From Bifidobacterium sp. ESL0745 (lineage in GTDB: Bacteria; Actinomycetota; Actinomycetes; Actinomycetales; Bifidobacteriaceae), in assembly GCF_029433335.1 (NCBI RefSeq), contig NZ_JAQTHX010000003.1, positions 1 through 64,000 of the forward strand: 64,000 nt of DNA, given 5' to 3'. Each line of letters opens with the position of its first letter. Position 1 is the first letter of the stretch. A program made the position numbers and the translations under genes. The notes below the pieces were generated by a model that saw only the letters and a program-made list of their open reading frames with translations, was not told the origin of the DNA and made no database searches. This document shows, in pieces, positions 28,084 to 37,821 of this stretch.

Positions 28084-28563
28084 CAGAACCCTTTCTCGTT
28101 GGTTTCCACTCAAGTATGCGGCCAAATGTCGTTTTCCCGCTACCAGCTTTCGGTTGCATCAGGAAACGCAACCGAAAAAACATGTCAACTTGCGGTTGCA
28201 TCCCATTGATTTCCAATGGTTCGGGCCATGCATCACGATTATTTTTATTTTCCGCTGATGACCATATCGCAACCGTTCGTGGGTCTATATCAACCGTTCG
28301 CAGTTGTTTCTTGACACAAGTTTTTACTAACGATAAACCATCTTTTATGTTGACGTTTTTAATGCCCATCACCACAGACTTTGTTGACGGCCACAGAAGG
28401 CAAGCATCGAATATCCTTTGTATCCGACAAGGCATCTGCAAGCCACGAATGACGGCGACTGCCGGTGCCTGATCGAATAAATGGGTATAGCGGCTCCGAC
28501 AATTTTGGCCTGACAGAGATGCAATCCACCAGGCCATTACCTTCACGATACCGAAAAGTCGAT
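28084..28563. other. Intergenic region upstream of XRE gene
   Basis: No gene is recognised in this 480-bp gap. It holds the inverted repeat at 28148-28177 and, around 28265-28305, two copies of CAACCGTTCG or AACCGTTCG about 26 bp apart. One 212-codon frame on the minus strand crosses this gap but overlaps the XRE gene and has no family features. Confidence 0.6.
28148..28177 (-). promoter_or_regulatory. Inverted repeat, putative operator of XRE gene
   Basis: TTTCGGTTGC-N10-GCAACCGAAA is a perfect 10-bp-arm inverted repeat 65 bp before the start of the membrane XRE regulator. No T-run follows on either strand, so a terminator is less likely than an operator. Confidence 0.55.
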
Positions 28564-30093
28564 TCACATTCTGGTCAGCGGCAACACCGAAGTGGGCGAT
28601 CCCGCCGGATAATCGCCAAGGTGCACCGGCTCACCGTCCGGGGCGACACGGAAGAGGCTCAGGTTATCGCTGACCTCATTGGCCGCGATCAGCATGTTGG
28701 CGATGGCGACGATATGGCGAGGACGCTTGCCCCCGCTCGATATGCCGCGGCCTTTCCAACCGGCTTCGGTTTGTGGCGCCAGACGGCGCAGCTTGCGGCC
28801 ATCCCAATACAGCGTCACGATACGCTCGGAGCCGCGTAAACCAACGTACACGAAACCGCGGGAGAACGCGGAAACGGACGGTTCTCGCGAAGACGAATCC
28901 GAAGAGTCGGAGGCGTCACGTCCAGTATTTTCCTGCGAAACGCCAGAAGCATGAACCACCGCCGCCTCACCGTGTTCTCCAGGATTCCGCACTTCCGCGC
29001 GAGGAATCAAGGCATCGGGCACGAAGGCCAAGGATGCAGCCTGATCCGGGTGCTCTCCCCCGTCACCGCCCAAACTCACGGTCTGGGCAACCCAGAATTC
29101 ATCAGGCGCCTCGTTACCAGAAACATCGGCAGTGTCGCCATGTGCCGGATTGCCTGAATCACCGGCAGCGGCCTTTTGCCGTTCGCTCGAAGCACCGGAA
29201 ACACTTGGATCCTGTCCCTTTTTATGATGGCTGTCGTCGCTAACCGGCTCCAGAATGGTCACCGTACAGCCCCATTCATCGACCACGGCGATGCCCCAAT
29301 CATCACCCTCGCCAAACCGTCCTGAAGGCCCCGGCAGCACGTGCATATCGCGTGGCCCGGTACCGGGAGCCAACGAGACAAAACCAGTACGGACCAAGCG
29401 CGAACCCCGCCAATGATGGATATATATGCGGTCGGCCCCGAGATCGGTCGAAAGCACGCGGCCGTCAGCCAGCGGAAGAATCCAATGGGCATGCGGGCCC
29501 TCTTGCGCAGGCAAAGGCCCGTGTTGCTGCGGGTCGCCATGAAACACCTGCGCCACCGGCCCCAATACATTCCCCGACTCAATCGGCAGCACACAAACGG
29601 TACCGTCACCATAATCGGCGGTAATCAAATGCCGTCCAAGCAATGGGTCCATTGCGATCGCCGCATGGGTTGGCCCAGACGAATCAGGCAATTTGACACG
29701 GGAGATCTCCCTTAGATTGACTTCACCTTCGTCATCGGCATGGCCATCGGCCCCTGCCTTCTGACGCTCGATGTGCAGCGAAGCGACCTCATTGGTATCC
29801 TCCAGCACCGCGAACGCCGTGTCGCCCTCCTTCAAGAGCCATGACGGAGAAGGGATATTTGACGCGACACCAGCGAACCGAATTGTCGGCAAAGCTTGTG
29901 ACACATCATTATTCGTGACTTTTTCGGGGCCTGCCTCATTCGCTTTTACAGCCTTTGCGGCAACCGATGCGTCAAACGTTTTTTTATCCATTGAATTAGA
30001 CAACGAAAGAACATAACGCTCAACACCTTTGCTGTGTTCGTTGTGAATCGAACCGAACCCGCCCACCAGCAGGCGATAACCTTGAATATCCAT
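28564..30093 (-). CDS. 6-phosphogluconolactonase-like beta-propeller (lactonase family)
   Basis: 509 residues. The YbhE/Pgl type seven-bladed propeller shows as YRLLVGGFG, SPSWLLKEGDTAFAVLED, GPTHAAIAMDP, LITADYGDGTVCVLPI, GPHAHWILPLADGRVLSTDLGADRIYI, GPRDMHVLPG, and the C-terminal GKRPRHIVAIANMLIAANEVSDNLSLFRV. Known members hydrolyse 6-phosphogluconolactone; others have unclear roles. A Ser/Asp/Gly-rich insert around residues 280-335 and another near 385-415 lengthen it from the usual 340-380. A TAGATT hexamer (30100-30105, minus strand) lies 6 nt before the ATG, without a ribosome binding site. Confidence 0.82.
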   Translation of the reverse strand: MDIQGYRLLVGGFGSIHNEHSKGVERYVLSLSNSMDKKTFDASVAAKAVKANEAGPEKVTNNDVSQALPTIRFAGVASNIPSPSWLLKEGDTAFAVLEDTNEVASLHIERQKAGADGHADDEGEVNLREISRVKLPDSSGPTHAAIAMDPLLGRHLITADYGDGTVCVLPIESGNVLGPVAQVFHGDPQQHGPLPAQEGPHAHWILPLADGRVLSTDLGADRIYIHHWRGSRLVRTGFVSLAPGTGPRDMHVLPGPSGRFGEGDDWGIAVVDEWGCTVTILEPVSDDSHHKKGQDPSVSGASSERQKAAAGDSGNPAHGDTADVSGNEAPDEFWVAQTVSLGGDGGEHPDQAASLAFVPDALIPRAEVRNPGEHGEAAVVHASGVSQENTGRDASDSSDSSSREPSVSAFSRGFVYVGLRGSERIVTLYWDGRKLRRLAPQTEAGWKGRGISSGGKRPRHIVAIANMLIAANEVSDNLSLFRVAPDGEPVHLGDYPAGSPTSVLPLTRM

Positions 30094-30385
30094 GATTTCA
30101 ATCTATCCCGCTTTAGATGTTCACCTCAACTTTAAAAGCGAATTTTTAATTAATGTGATTTTCATCACATTAATATTTATAACTATTGGACATGTCTATA
30201 TAAAGAAATAGAAATAATCAAATAACCAGGCTAGTTTAATATGCACCTAAACGCATATAATGAATGCACTTTGTTTTTTCACTACGCGCTAACCGTAAAT
30301 AAATGGAAATCGTCAACCGTTATCCTTTAGAATCAATACAGAAATTCTTCACATAGAATTTTCTTAATCATCAGGAGGCATCAGA

Positions 30386-31180
30386 ATGTCTAGACCCCGA
30401 CAAGACTCAAATCAATTGCCGGCTACGACGCGCATGGAGAATGCGTTCTGGAAGTTGCTTGAGGAACGCGATTATCCCAAAATCACCGTCACTGACATCG
30501 TCAATCTGGCGGGTGTCAACCGTAACTCTTTCTACTACCACTACTGCAAACTCAACAACCTTGCCGAAACCGCAATCCAGCATGCTGTCGAAAGCATCAA
30601 CCGAGCACTGCCCGAGTTCACCATCGATCCGGCCAAGGCTTGGAACGGCATCGTCATGCAGCTCGTTGGCGTACCGGCCAACCGCATCTACCTTGACCAC
30701 ATTGCTTTGACGGTCGGCGAGCACGGTTCCCCGTTCCTGCTCTTTACAGTGCATGACGCGATTCGCGACGGCTTCATCGAGTGGCAGCACCTTGACCGCG
30801 ATATGACGATCACCCAGAACGTCCTCTTGGAGTTCTCGGTGGGTGGTCTGCTCTCCATATCGGCCATGTGGCCCAAGCTCTCCAAGGAGACGACGGTCGA
30901 GCAGTGGAGCAACCTCGACGCGGCTGTAGTCGCTCGCACGCTCTATATGGCGGTTTCCGGTGACAGCATGCCCGGCTTCTGGGTACAGATGTTCCGCAGT
31001 GCGCTGGAGAAGGGTGACAGCTCCCTGCTCAAGAGCATTGCCGAAACCGAAAGTCAGGATAAGGATTTCAAGCACGAGGTTGATGCTCTGCTTGATGACC
31101 TTCACAACATGCAGCATCAACATGCCGACGGCTTCAGAGGGAACGCCGCGCTTATGGGTGGTATCAGCCACACCGCTTGA
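30386..31180 (+). CDS. TetR/AcrR family transcriptional regulator
   Basis: 264 residues. The HTH is at about residues 13-60 (AFWKLLEERDYPKITVTDIVNLAGVNRNSFYYHYCKLNNLAE reads as helix 1 to 4 of the family). The C-terminal ligand domain is of an unassigned type. AGGAGG lies 8 nt before the ATG. It precedes the mscS-like gene by 55 bp on the same strand, so they may be co-expressed or functionally linked. No palindromic operator was recognised in the AT-rich 290 bp upstream. Confidence 0.88.
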   Translation: MSRPRQDSNQLPATTRMENAFWKLLEERDYPKITVTDIVNLAGVNRNSFYYHYCKLNNLAETAIQHAVESINRALPEFTIDPAKAWNGIVMQLVGVPANRIYLDHIALTVGEHGSPFLLFTVHDAIRDGFIEWQHLDRDMTITQNVLLEFSVGGLLSISAMWPKLSKETTVEQWSNLDAAVVARTLYMAVSGDSMPGFWVQMFRSALEKGDSSLLKSIAETESQDKDFKHEVDALLDDLHNMQHQHADGFRGNAALMGGISHTA

Positions 31181-31235
31181 TTTTCGTTTTCGCCAATCCA
31201 ACAGGCCGAAGCCGACGGGGGTAAGCTAAAGCTCT

Positions 31236-31988
31236 ATGGAAACATTGCTGGACTGGCTAAAGGTGCACGATAGTCGCATCGCATTCCTGGTTATTGTCCT
31301 TGTGGTGGCTTTCGTGGCCACAAAGGCCGTTTCGCGATGGCTGAGGAAATTGCTCAATCATTCCGGCATTCCGAATGCGTCGATTTTTGTCAACCTTTCT
31401 TTGGTAGCAATCTGGACCATCGCCGTGGCCATGGTGTTGCAGCCGGTTTTCGGCATCAATCCGACCACTATCGTCACGGCACTTGGCGTCGGAGGACTTG
31501 CCATTTCGCTGGGTCTGAAAGACACCATCGCCAACTTCATCTCCGGTTTCGGACTGATGATTGGCCATGTCATCCATCCTGGCGATCAGGTGCGTATCCA
31601 AGGCATCACCGGAACCGTCGAGGACATTACCTGGCGGCAGACCCTGGTGCGTGAGCGCAATGGCAACCAGCTCATCATCCCCAATTCAGTACTCAATACC
31701 TCGTCGCTGGAACGACTTACCCGTGAGGGTGAGGCGAGTGTGAGCGTGGCCTTCACCGTGAAATCCGGTACCGATATCAAAATGGCGGCCAAGCGTATCG
31801 CCAGTATCCTCAAAAGCGCCACCTCTGACATCACCGACCGACGCAACCCGCCGCAAATCAACTTCACCGGCTTCTGCGCGGACGGCGTGGAGGGAGAGGC
31901 GCTGCTATTTGCCAACGCTGGTATCAATCAGGACCGAGTGCGCGATTGCGCAGTGCGTGCGCTGGCCAAAGAAGACTTCATCGTCTGA
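31236..31988 (+). CDS. MscS-family mechanosensitive channel
   Basis: 250 residues. Three hydrophobic segments (about 14-34, 48-72, 78-105) end in the pore helix region GVGGLAISLGLKDTIANFISG, followed by the beta domain (GDQVRIQGITGTVEDITWRQT, LIIPNSVLNT). Small MscS proteins open under membrane tension and relieve hypo-osmotic shock. A TAAGCT hexamer 8 nt before ATG and no Shine-Dalgarno suggest a leaderless start or coupling to the TetR gene. Confidence 0.9.
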   Translation: METLLDWLKVHDSRIAFLVIVLVVAFVATKAVSRWLRKLLNHSGIPNASIFVNLSLVAIWTIAVAMVLQPVFGINPTTIVTALGVGGLAISLGLKDTIANFISGFGLMIGHVIHPGDQVRIQGITGTVEDITWRQTLVRERNGNQLIIPNSVLNTSSLERLTREGEASVSVAFTVKSGTDIKMAAKRIASILKSATSDITDRRNPPQINFTGFCADGVEGEALLFANAGINQDRVRDCAVRALAKEDFIV

Positions 31989-32119
31989 AACGTAGATTTT
32001 TTCTTCTGCTCCATTTCGCATCATCTCATCATCGTCGAAAACTCAGCACATGCTCACTTATCGGACCTACCGCAAAACGCATCGCTGTTCAAACTCCAGC
32101 CAAAGGCGCGTTTTATCTC

Positions 32120-32173
32120 AACTGCGACGAAAAGCACGTTTTCTAGCCAAAATTCGTGCTTTTCGTCGCAGTT
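32120..32173. repeat. Perfect 18-bp-arm inverted repeat (TGCTTTTCGTCGC family)
   Basis: AACTGCGACGAAAAGCAC (32120-32137) and its exact complement (32156-32173) flank 18 bp in the gap between two converging genes. The arms contain the same TGCTTTTCGTCGC core as the array at 1105-1230. It could also stop transcription from both sides. Confidence 0.9.
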
Positions 32174-32230
32174 ATATGGAAATTCGAAGGCAACACAGAA
32201 GATACAATAGTGAGTTTCGATTAGCTGATA

Positions 32231-34033
32231 CTAGTTGAGGAACAGCGCTGCTATCATCTCAATTACGCAAAGAATAATGAAAATTATCACACCAGGATTT
32301 CCCAGCGCGGTCCTGGCCCGCGTGCCCGCGGGCAGTTCTTCCGGCGCACGATAGAAGACCAGCTTCTTGCGCTGAACGATTGCCACCACGATACCGACGA
32401 TGAACATCACCCCGTTGAACACGAGGTAGGCTAAAAGCGGTGCGACTTCCAGGCCATGCCCCGTGGTAAACGCCTTCCTCATCCCTGCTACGATGTCGTT
32501 ATCGACCGCGGTCATTGTGGTTTTGCTCATCGCCAGATAGCACATCTGCGGCAGGAATCCGCCGAAGAAATTGAAGGTCATGTGCATGGCGATGGTATAG
32601 CGAAGCTTGCCGGTGCGCACGTAGACATAAGCCAGCAGGAGGCCGAAACCGAACGCATAGAAGAACTGGAAGAGATTGCCGTGGAACAGACCGAAAGCGA
32701 AGGCCGAGAACAGAATCGCGGTTTTCTCCCCATATTGCTGGGTGCGGTCGATCAGCAGGCGACGGAACAGCCATTCCTCGAAAATCGGGGCGATAATCAC
32801 GGTGAATAGCAAGAAGCTCACGGGGTCAAGGCTCTGGGAAAGCTCGTCGATGCTGTTTTGCGCCTTGCCGTTGGAGAACAGACCGGAAAGCACACTGCCG
32901 ATGACATTGCCAATACTGGTGAGCGGGAACGATACGGCCATCACTGTCAGGAACATGCCTACGCCCATATTGCTCGTCTTGCGTTGCACTTTGGGTATCG
33001 CACGGAAAATGAGCAGCGAAAGCGGAATCGCGACCGCATACAACGGGCCATTGCCGATCAGCAGTTCGACCCACATCGGCAGTTTTTTGGGATCAATGAA
33101 TATTGCTGCCACTTGGCCGATGACCAGTGCGAGGACGTTCCAGACCAATATCACCATCGTCAGCGTAAAGCCGATATTCGAGAAGTGTTTACGGACGTTG
33201 TATAGCCATCTGGACATGGCCTGCCAGACTGGGTTGGGCTGGTAGAAAGGCCCATTCGGGCGTGCATATTGCATGGGTACAGGCTGAGCAGCGTATTGGG
33301 GCTGGGGCGTCTGGGACGGGGACGGATACCGGTACTGTGGCGCGGCCGGTTGATCCGGTTGCATCCAAGGCTGCTGCGGCTGATAGGAAGAGTAGCGATA
33401 AGGCTGATATCGCTGCTGTCCGCACTGCTGCGTGGAAACATACCCTTGTGGCTGAGAAGATTGAGGCGGTTGAACCTGCGGTTGATAGGGTTGAGATTGC
33501 TGCGTTTGATACCGATAAGGCTGGGCCCGGTACGCCTGATACTGCGGCTGTGGTTGCTGATACGCCGGCGTTGACGGCTGGTTGTATTGGCCTCGGTACG
33601 GATGGTACTGAGGGCCGGGCCAAGCCTGCTGGGGCTGATATGACTGCGGCTGCTGCCCTGTATAGCCCTGTGGGGGTTGATACTGTCCCTGATACCGCTG
33701 TCGCGAATCTTGAGACCCTGATTGCGGCTGATACGACTGGGACTGAGCCTGTGTCTGATACGACTGAGGCTGATACGCCTGAGCTTCAGACGCCGACCAC
33801 TGCCAAGATTGCTGCTGTTGCAGCGGCTTGCTCTGCGACTTCAACGCCTGGTACGCCGATTGCGGCCTATATTGCGTAGAAGGCTGCAAACACGATTTCT
33901 GCGAGTTTTCGAGATTCTCACTATTTTCAGTGCTCTCGGACTTTTCAAGTTTCTCGAGATTTTCAGTCTTTCCAGACTGTTGAATCTTTTCAGAGTCAGA
34001 GGTCTGATGTTCAGAACCGTTGTCATCATTCAT
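32231..34033 (-). CDS. CPBP intramembrane metalloprotease with Gln/Pro/Tyr-rich N-terminus
   Basis: About 600 residues. The N-terminal 260 residues are Glu/Asn/Ser-rich and then a Gln/Tyr/Pro-rich tract with repeating YQPQ elements, presumably cytoplasmic. The rest has about eight membrane helices with the Abi/CPBP motifs EEWLFRRLL (Glu-Glu-x3-Arg), FGLFHGN and HMTFNFFGG. Members cleave prenylated or other membrane substrates, and some act in bacteriocin immunity; this one is not assigned. A GTG at 34045 is an alternative start; the GAGGGGG before it is too close for GTG and rather far from ATG. Confidence 0.85.
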   Translation of the reverse strand: MNDDNGSEHQTSDSEKIQQSGKTENLEKLEKSESTENSENLENSQKSCLQPSTQYRPQSAYQALKSQSKPLQQQQSWQWSASEAQAYQPQSYQTQAQSQSYQPQSGSQDSRQRYQGQYQPPQGYTGQQPQSYQPQQAWPGPQYHPYRGQYNQPSTPAYQQPQPQYQAYRAQPYRYQTQQSQPYQPQVQPPQSSQPQGYVSTQQCGQQRYQPYRYSSYQPQQPWMQPDQPAAPQYRYPSPSQTPQPQYAAQPVPMQYARPNGPFYQPNPVWQAMSRWLYNVRKHFSNIGFTLTMVILVWNVLALVIGQVAAIFIDPKKLPMWVELLIGNGPLYAVAIPLSLLIFRAIPKVQRKTSNMGVGMFLTVMAVSFPLTSIGNVIGSVLSGLFSNGKAQNSIDELSQSLDPVSFLLFTVIIAPIFEEWLFRRLLIDRTQQYGEKTAILFSAFAFGLFHGNLFQFFYAFGFGLLLAYVYVRTGKLRYTIAMHMTFNFFGGFLPQMCYLAMSKTTMTAVDNDIVAGMRKAFTTGHGLEVAPLLAYLVFNGVMFIVGIVVAIVQRKKLVFYRAPEELPAGTRARTALGNPGVIIFIILCVIEMIAALFLN

Positions 34034-34151
34034 ACTGTGGCACACGCCCCCTCAGCTCATCAATGCCCCTGCTCCAAATCCCGCAGTGAGCTCATACATA
34101 GCCGTCACACTTCACATTCGATAAAAATCCAACGGCCTGTAATCTTCGAGT

Positions 34152-35300
34152 TTAGCGCAACACACCCTCAATGAGTCTGGTGATCAACTCGGTATAGCTC
34201 ACACCGGTGGCTTGCCAAGCCTTGGGGAACATGGAAATCGGCGTGAATCCGGGCATGGTGTTGATCTCATTGACCATTACTTCGCCATCTTTGCCAACAA
34301 ACGTATCGACACGCGAGAGCCCTGCCCCGTCCACGGCCTTGAACGCACGAACTGCAACTTCCTGCGCACGCTTCAGCGTCTCGTCAGGCAAACTTGCTGG
34401 CACTTCAACGTGCGAAGCCTCGGAATCGGTGTACTTGCTATCGAAATCGTAGAACTGGTCGTCACCGGCGGCCAAGCGGTCGAGCACGACTTCGCCGGGC
34501 AACGCCGACTTCGGTTCCCCACCGGCAACGGGGTCGAAGACCGCGCATTCGATTTCGCGGCCGTCGATGCCCTGTTCGACCAAAACCTTCCAGTCGTGGT
34601 GCGATGCCTCGAAGAGCGCCGACGCCAATTCGTCGGCATCCCCCTTGTGCTCCAGCTTGGTCACGCCGAAACTCGACCCGGCGCGAGACGGCTTGACGAA
34701 CAGCGGATAGCGTAGTTTGGCGTCTTTGATACGCTTCATCGCCTCAGGTGCGTCGTCTTTGAACTCGTCGGACTTGTCGAAATCACGGGTGTCGAACGTC
34801 ACCCCAGGAGCTACAGGGATACCCGCCTCACTCAGGATGATCTTGGTGAACGACTTGTCCATACAGGCGGCCGAAGCGAACACGCCGCAACCGACGTACG
34901 GCACCCCCATCATTTCCAGCAAGCCCTGCACCGTTCCGTCTTCACCGTAAGGGCCGTGCAGAACGGGGAAAACGGCGTCAACATAACCCAGAGAGGTGAG
35001 CGACCCGTTTTTTTCGCGGACGTAGAAGCCATTGTTGCCACGCGACATATCAAGCACGACCGGCTTGACGTTCTCGTTGACGTCCGTTCCTTCGACCATC
35101 GGCATTGAGCCATCGGACATGTCGAAATCGCGCGGATCGGTGCCGCCCATCACCCATTCGCCCGCCTTGGTGATGCCAATGGGGATAGGCTCGAACCGCT
35201 CGGTATCCATGGCTTTCAAAACCCCGGCGGTGGAAATGCAGGAAATCGAATGTTCGTCCGCTCTGCCACCATACAACACCACCACACGCTGCTTACGCAT
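34152..35300 (-). CDS. ddl: D-alanine--D-alanine ligase
   Basis: 382-residue ATP-grasp enzyme that makes the D-Ala-D-Ala dipeptide of peptidoglycan. It starts VVVLYGGRADEHSISC; LHGPYGEDGTVQGLLEMMGVPYVGCGVFASAACMDK is the N-terminal catalytic region, FVKPSRAGSSFGV the ATP loop, and VNEINTMPGFTPISMFPKAW the metal and substrate site. GAGGG precedes the ATG. It follows gpsA by 138 bp on the same strand. Confidence 0.96.
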   Translation of the reverse strand: MRKQRVVVLYGGRADEHSISCISTAGVLKAMDTERFEPIPIGITKAGEWVMGGTDPRDFDMSDGSMPMVEGTDVNENVKPVVLDMSRGNNGFYVREKNGSLTSLGYVDAVFPVLHGPYGEDGTVQGLLEMMGVPYVGCGVFASAACMDKSFTKIILSEAGIPVAPGVTFDTRDFDKSDEFKDDAPEAMKRIKDAKLRYPLFVKPSRAGSSFGVTKLEHKGDADELASALFEASHHDWKVLVEQGIDGREIECAVFDPVAGGEPKSALPGEVVLDRLAAGDDQFYDFDSKYTDSEASHVEVPASLPDETLKRAQEVAVRAFKAVDGAGLSRVDTFVGKDGEVMVNEINTMPGFTPISMFPKAWQATGVSYTELITRLIEGVLR

Positions 35301-35438
35301 ATTCCCTCGCTTTTCTCTTCGAAATCAAATCTGAATCCAAGCGTACACGGCGAAGAACACTCGAAAAAGGGAATGAATCCCTCATTCACAAACCCGATGC
35401 ACTGGCTTTCAACAGGGTGTGTTGCAGCAAACCGATAT

Positions 35439-36437
35439 CTATTCTTCGGTGACGTCGCCTTTGATAAGCTCACGAAGCATCTGTTCGCAGGTGAGGCCGT
35501 GCTTGAGTACATCGTCCATTGCGCTGGCCAGCGGGGTTTTCACCCCGAGTTGCTCGCCCAAGCGCACCACGGCTTCGGTGGTCGGTACACCTTCGGCCAC
35601 ACCATTGCTCACTTTCGTCGCTTCCTCAACGCTCATGCCACGGCCCAGATTCGCGCCGAACGTGTAGTTGCGGCTCAGCGGGGAACCACAAGTGGCGATA
35701 AGATCACCAACACCCGCAAGCCCGTGGAAGGTCTTGGCTTCGGCATGCGCGGCCTTGCCGAGCGCAGCAAGCTCCGCCAAGCCGCGCGTCTCGACCATCG
35801 CGGCAGTGTTTTCGCCGTAACCGGCGCCGCGCGCCATGCCGACGGCGAGCGCCACGACGTTCTTCAGCGATCCGCACATCTCCACGCCGATGACGTCGGT
35901 AGTCACGAACGCCTTGAAATACGGGGTGCTGCAGGCCTGCGCGACGATTTTGGCATTGTCGATGTTTTCGCAGGCCACCACCGTCGCGCTCGGCTGGCGG
36001 TCAGCCACTTCCCGGCTCAGGTTCGGCCCGGAAATCGCGGCGAAGCGCTCGGCAGGCAAGCCGCCCAGAGCCTCACAGACCACTTGATCCATCCGTTTCC
36101 CGGTGGCGCGTTCGATGCCTTTCATCAGCGATACCACAATTGGATCGGAGCCGATCAGCGGGGCAAAAGGCTCCAACGCCTCACGCGCGTGCTGCGCTGC
36201 AATGGCGACCACGATGATTTTCGCGTCCTTTACTGCCTCGGCCCGATCACCGGTGGCGGTCATGTTGTTGGGAAGACGTTTGACACTGGGAAGGCGCGCC
36301 GCGTTATGGTGGTTGTCGCGGATGCCTTCGACGATCTGCGGCTCGCGCGCCCACATCGTCACGTCGTTGCCCGCGTCCGCAAGCACTTGGCCGAACACCG
36401 TTCCCCACGCGCCTGCCCCGAGTACTGTCACCTTCAT
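35439..36437 (-). CDS. gpsA: Glycerol-3-phosphate dehydrogenase [NAD(P)+]
   Basis: 332 residues. It reduces dihydroxyacetone phosphate to sn-glycerol-3-phosphate for phospholipid synthesis. Visible are GAGAWGTVFGQVLADAG (nucleotide binding), SLMKGIE, SGPNLSREVA, the catalytic Lys in CGSLKNVVALAVGMARG, and GVGDLIATCGSPLSRN. Start ATG 36437 is set by AAAGGAG 7 nt upstream. It is grouped with plsC and ddl. Confidence 0.96.
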   Translation of the reverse strand: MKVTVLGAGAWGTVFGQVLADAGNDVTMWAREPQIVEGIRDNHHNAARLPSVKRLPNNMTATGDRAEAVKDAKIIVVAIAAQHAREALEPFAPLIGSDPIVVSLMKGIERATGKRMDQVVCEALGGLPAERFAAISGPNLSREVADRQPSATVVACENIDNAKIVAQACSTPYFKAFVTTDVIGVEMCGSLKNVVALAVGMARGAGYGENTAAMVETRGLAELAALGKAAHAEAKTFHGLAGVGDLIATCGSPLSRNYTFGANLGRGMSVEEATKVSNGVAEGVPTTEAVVRLGEQLGVKTPLASAMDDVLKHGLTCEQMLRELIKGDVTEE

Positions 36438-36591
36438 AATCTGCTCCTTTGCACCGATTGCTTCCCTCATAATAGTGGCTTTTATTCCGTTCTATTATGA
36501 GTTCACACAGCGCATGCCTTTCGTCAAGAACCTAACTACTGTGTCGCAGTATTAATACATCCGTCAATTCCGTGGCCCGTCTTATCTCATC

Positions 36592-36745
36592 AGATTTGGC
36601 CTCTTGGCGCACCAAGTCCGCCAAATCTTAAAGATTCATGCCACAATCATGTAATTTTGCACCTCTTGGCGCACCAAGTAGCCTATTTTAACGACTTTGA
36701 CACTCAATTCTGCGATTTTTAGGGCACTTGGCGCACCAAGAGGGC
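36592..36745. repeat. Second CTTGGYGCRCCAAG hairpin array
   Basis: Three copies of CTTGGCGCACCAAG lie at 36603-36616, 36664-36677 and 36727-36740, between gpsA and plsC. Copy 1 has 9-bp perfect outer arms (AGATTTGGC 36592-36600 and complement 36620-36628). Copy 3 shares its left flank, including GACAC, AATTCT and CGATTTTT, with copy 2 of the 18.7-kb array, so the loci are homologous. Confidence 0.88.
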
Positions 36746-36759
36746 CAAAAAATAAAAAA

Positions 36760-37647
36760 TCAGCGACGCGGCTTGCGGCTCATCGTCCGGAAATCCCAAT
36801 ATCCCTCGGCCGGAGGCTCTTCGCCACGAATCTCGGCCATGATCGTCTCCATCCGTTCACGGATGCGCGTGGTGAGCTCCGTGACCAGCTCCATCGGCGG
36901 TTCTTCGCCCCACGAATCCATGTCTTTAAGCAGATCGCCATAATCCAGCGCGTCGTCGTAGCACATCACCACGTTCTTGCGCGGCCAAGGCCACCAATGG
37001 TTGATACTCGCCGCGCCCCACGTCACCGAGCAATAGAGCGGTATCTGGTAGCCGAGCCTGCGGGAGGATTCAAGGGCGATGATGCCGACCCCATCCTTAA
37101 GACTCATCGGCCATTTGAGCGGATCGCGCGAAAGCGTGCCTTCCGGCCAGACGGTCAGGGGACGCCCAGAGGTGAGAATATCGATGGATTCCTTCTCAAT
37201 CTCGACGGCCTTGCCGCTGCGGCGCGGCACCGGCTGCATGCCCACCAACAGGAACCATTTACCGATAATCGGCCAGTGCGCCATCTCGGCCTTGGCCATA
37301 TAGCGCGGGCGACGACCCATGTGGAAGAGTGCATCCATGGGGATAAAAACGTCATACATCGTCACATGCGTGGCGGCCGTAATGAACGGGCCGGTTTCGG
37401 GGACATGCTCAAGCCCCCACGCGTAGCACTTGCTGTGCGCGCGAAGAACCACAGAAACGGCGTCAAGCAGGCGTTTGGTGCCCTTGGGGTTCTGCGCCTC
37501 GATTTCGGCGGTGTTCGCTTTGCGCGGGCCGGTGGGGAAATATTGCGTCGGGTCAACAAGATGATGACGCTTGCCCAGAAGCTCCACCTGCGCATCGCTC
37601 AACGGCTCCACGGCCGAACGCGGCGACGGTTTTCCTTTGGAAGTCAT
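36760..37647 (-). CDS. 1-acyl-glycerol-3-phosphate acyltransferase (PlsC-like)
   Basis: 295 residues from ATG 37647. The acyltransferase motif I is THVTMYD (HX4D), with RRPRYMAKAEM, PRRSG and the WPEGTLSRD (EGTxS) motif following. It probably forms phosphatidic acid from lysophosphatidic acid at the membrane and uses the product line of GpsA. No long membrane helix is obvious. An ATG at 37701 extends the frame but lacks support. Confidence 0.88.
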   Translation of the reverse strand: MTSKGKPSPRSAVEPLSDAQVELLGKRHHLVDPTQYFPTGPRKANTAEIEAQNPKGTKRLLDAVSVVLRAHSKCYAWGLEHVPETGPFITAATHVTMYDVFIPMDALFHMGRRPRYMAKAEMAHWPIIGKWFLLVGMQPVPRRSGKAVEIEKESIDILTSGRPLTVWPEGTLSRDPLKWPMSLKDGVGIIALESSRRLGYQIPLYCSVTWGAASINHWWPWPRKNVVMCYDDALDYGDLLKDMDSWGEEPPMELVTELTTRIRERMETIMAEIRGEEPPAEGYWDFRTMSRKPRR

Positions 37648-37821
37648 GCCCCTATTGTGCCTCAGGGCGGCGAATTCTGGAACGCGACTTGTTGCCTCCA
37701 AGATAGAGTTTTACTCCATAGCCGCTTTAGATTGACGCTGGCAGCATTGCCATTAGCCAGAAAACGAGAAAGCAGGTTTGGAATATACAGAAAACTATTA
37801 AACAAAAACGACACACCTACT

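Noticed and set aside
27929..28567. Minus-strand frame of 212 codons upstream of the XRE gene
   Set aside because: Overlaps the XRE coding start in another frame and the end of the lactonase gene; no recognisable domain; covers operator-like repeats.
34152..35300. Vancomycin-resistance type D-Ala-D-Lac ligase
   Set aside because: No vanH or vanX neighbours; the gene sits in a gpsA-plsC housekeeping group, so an ordinary Ddl is the better call.
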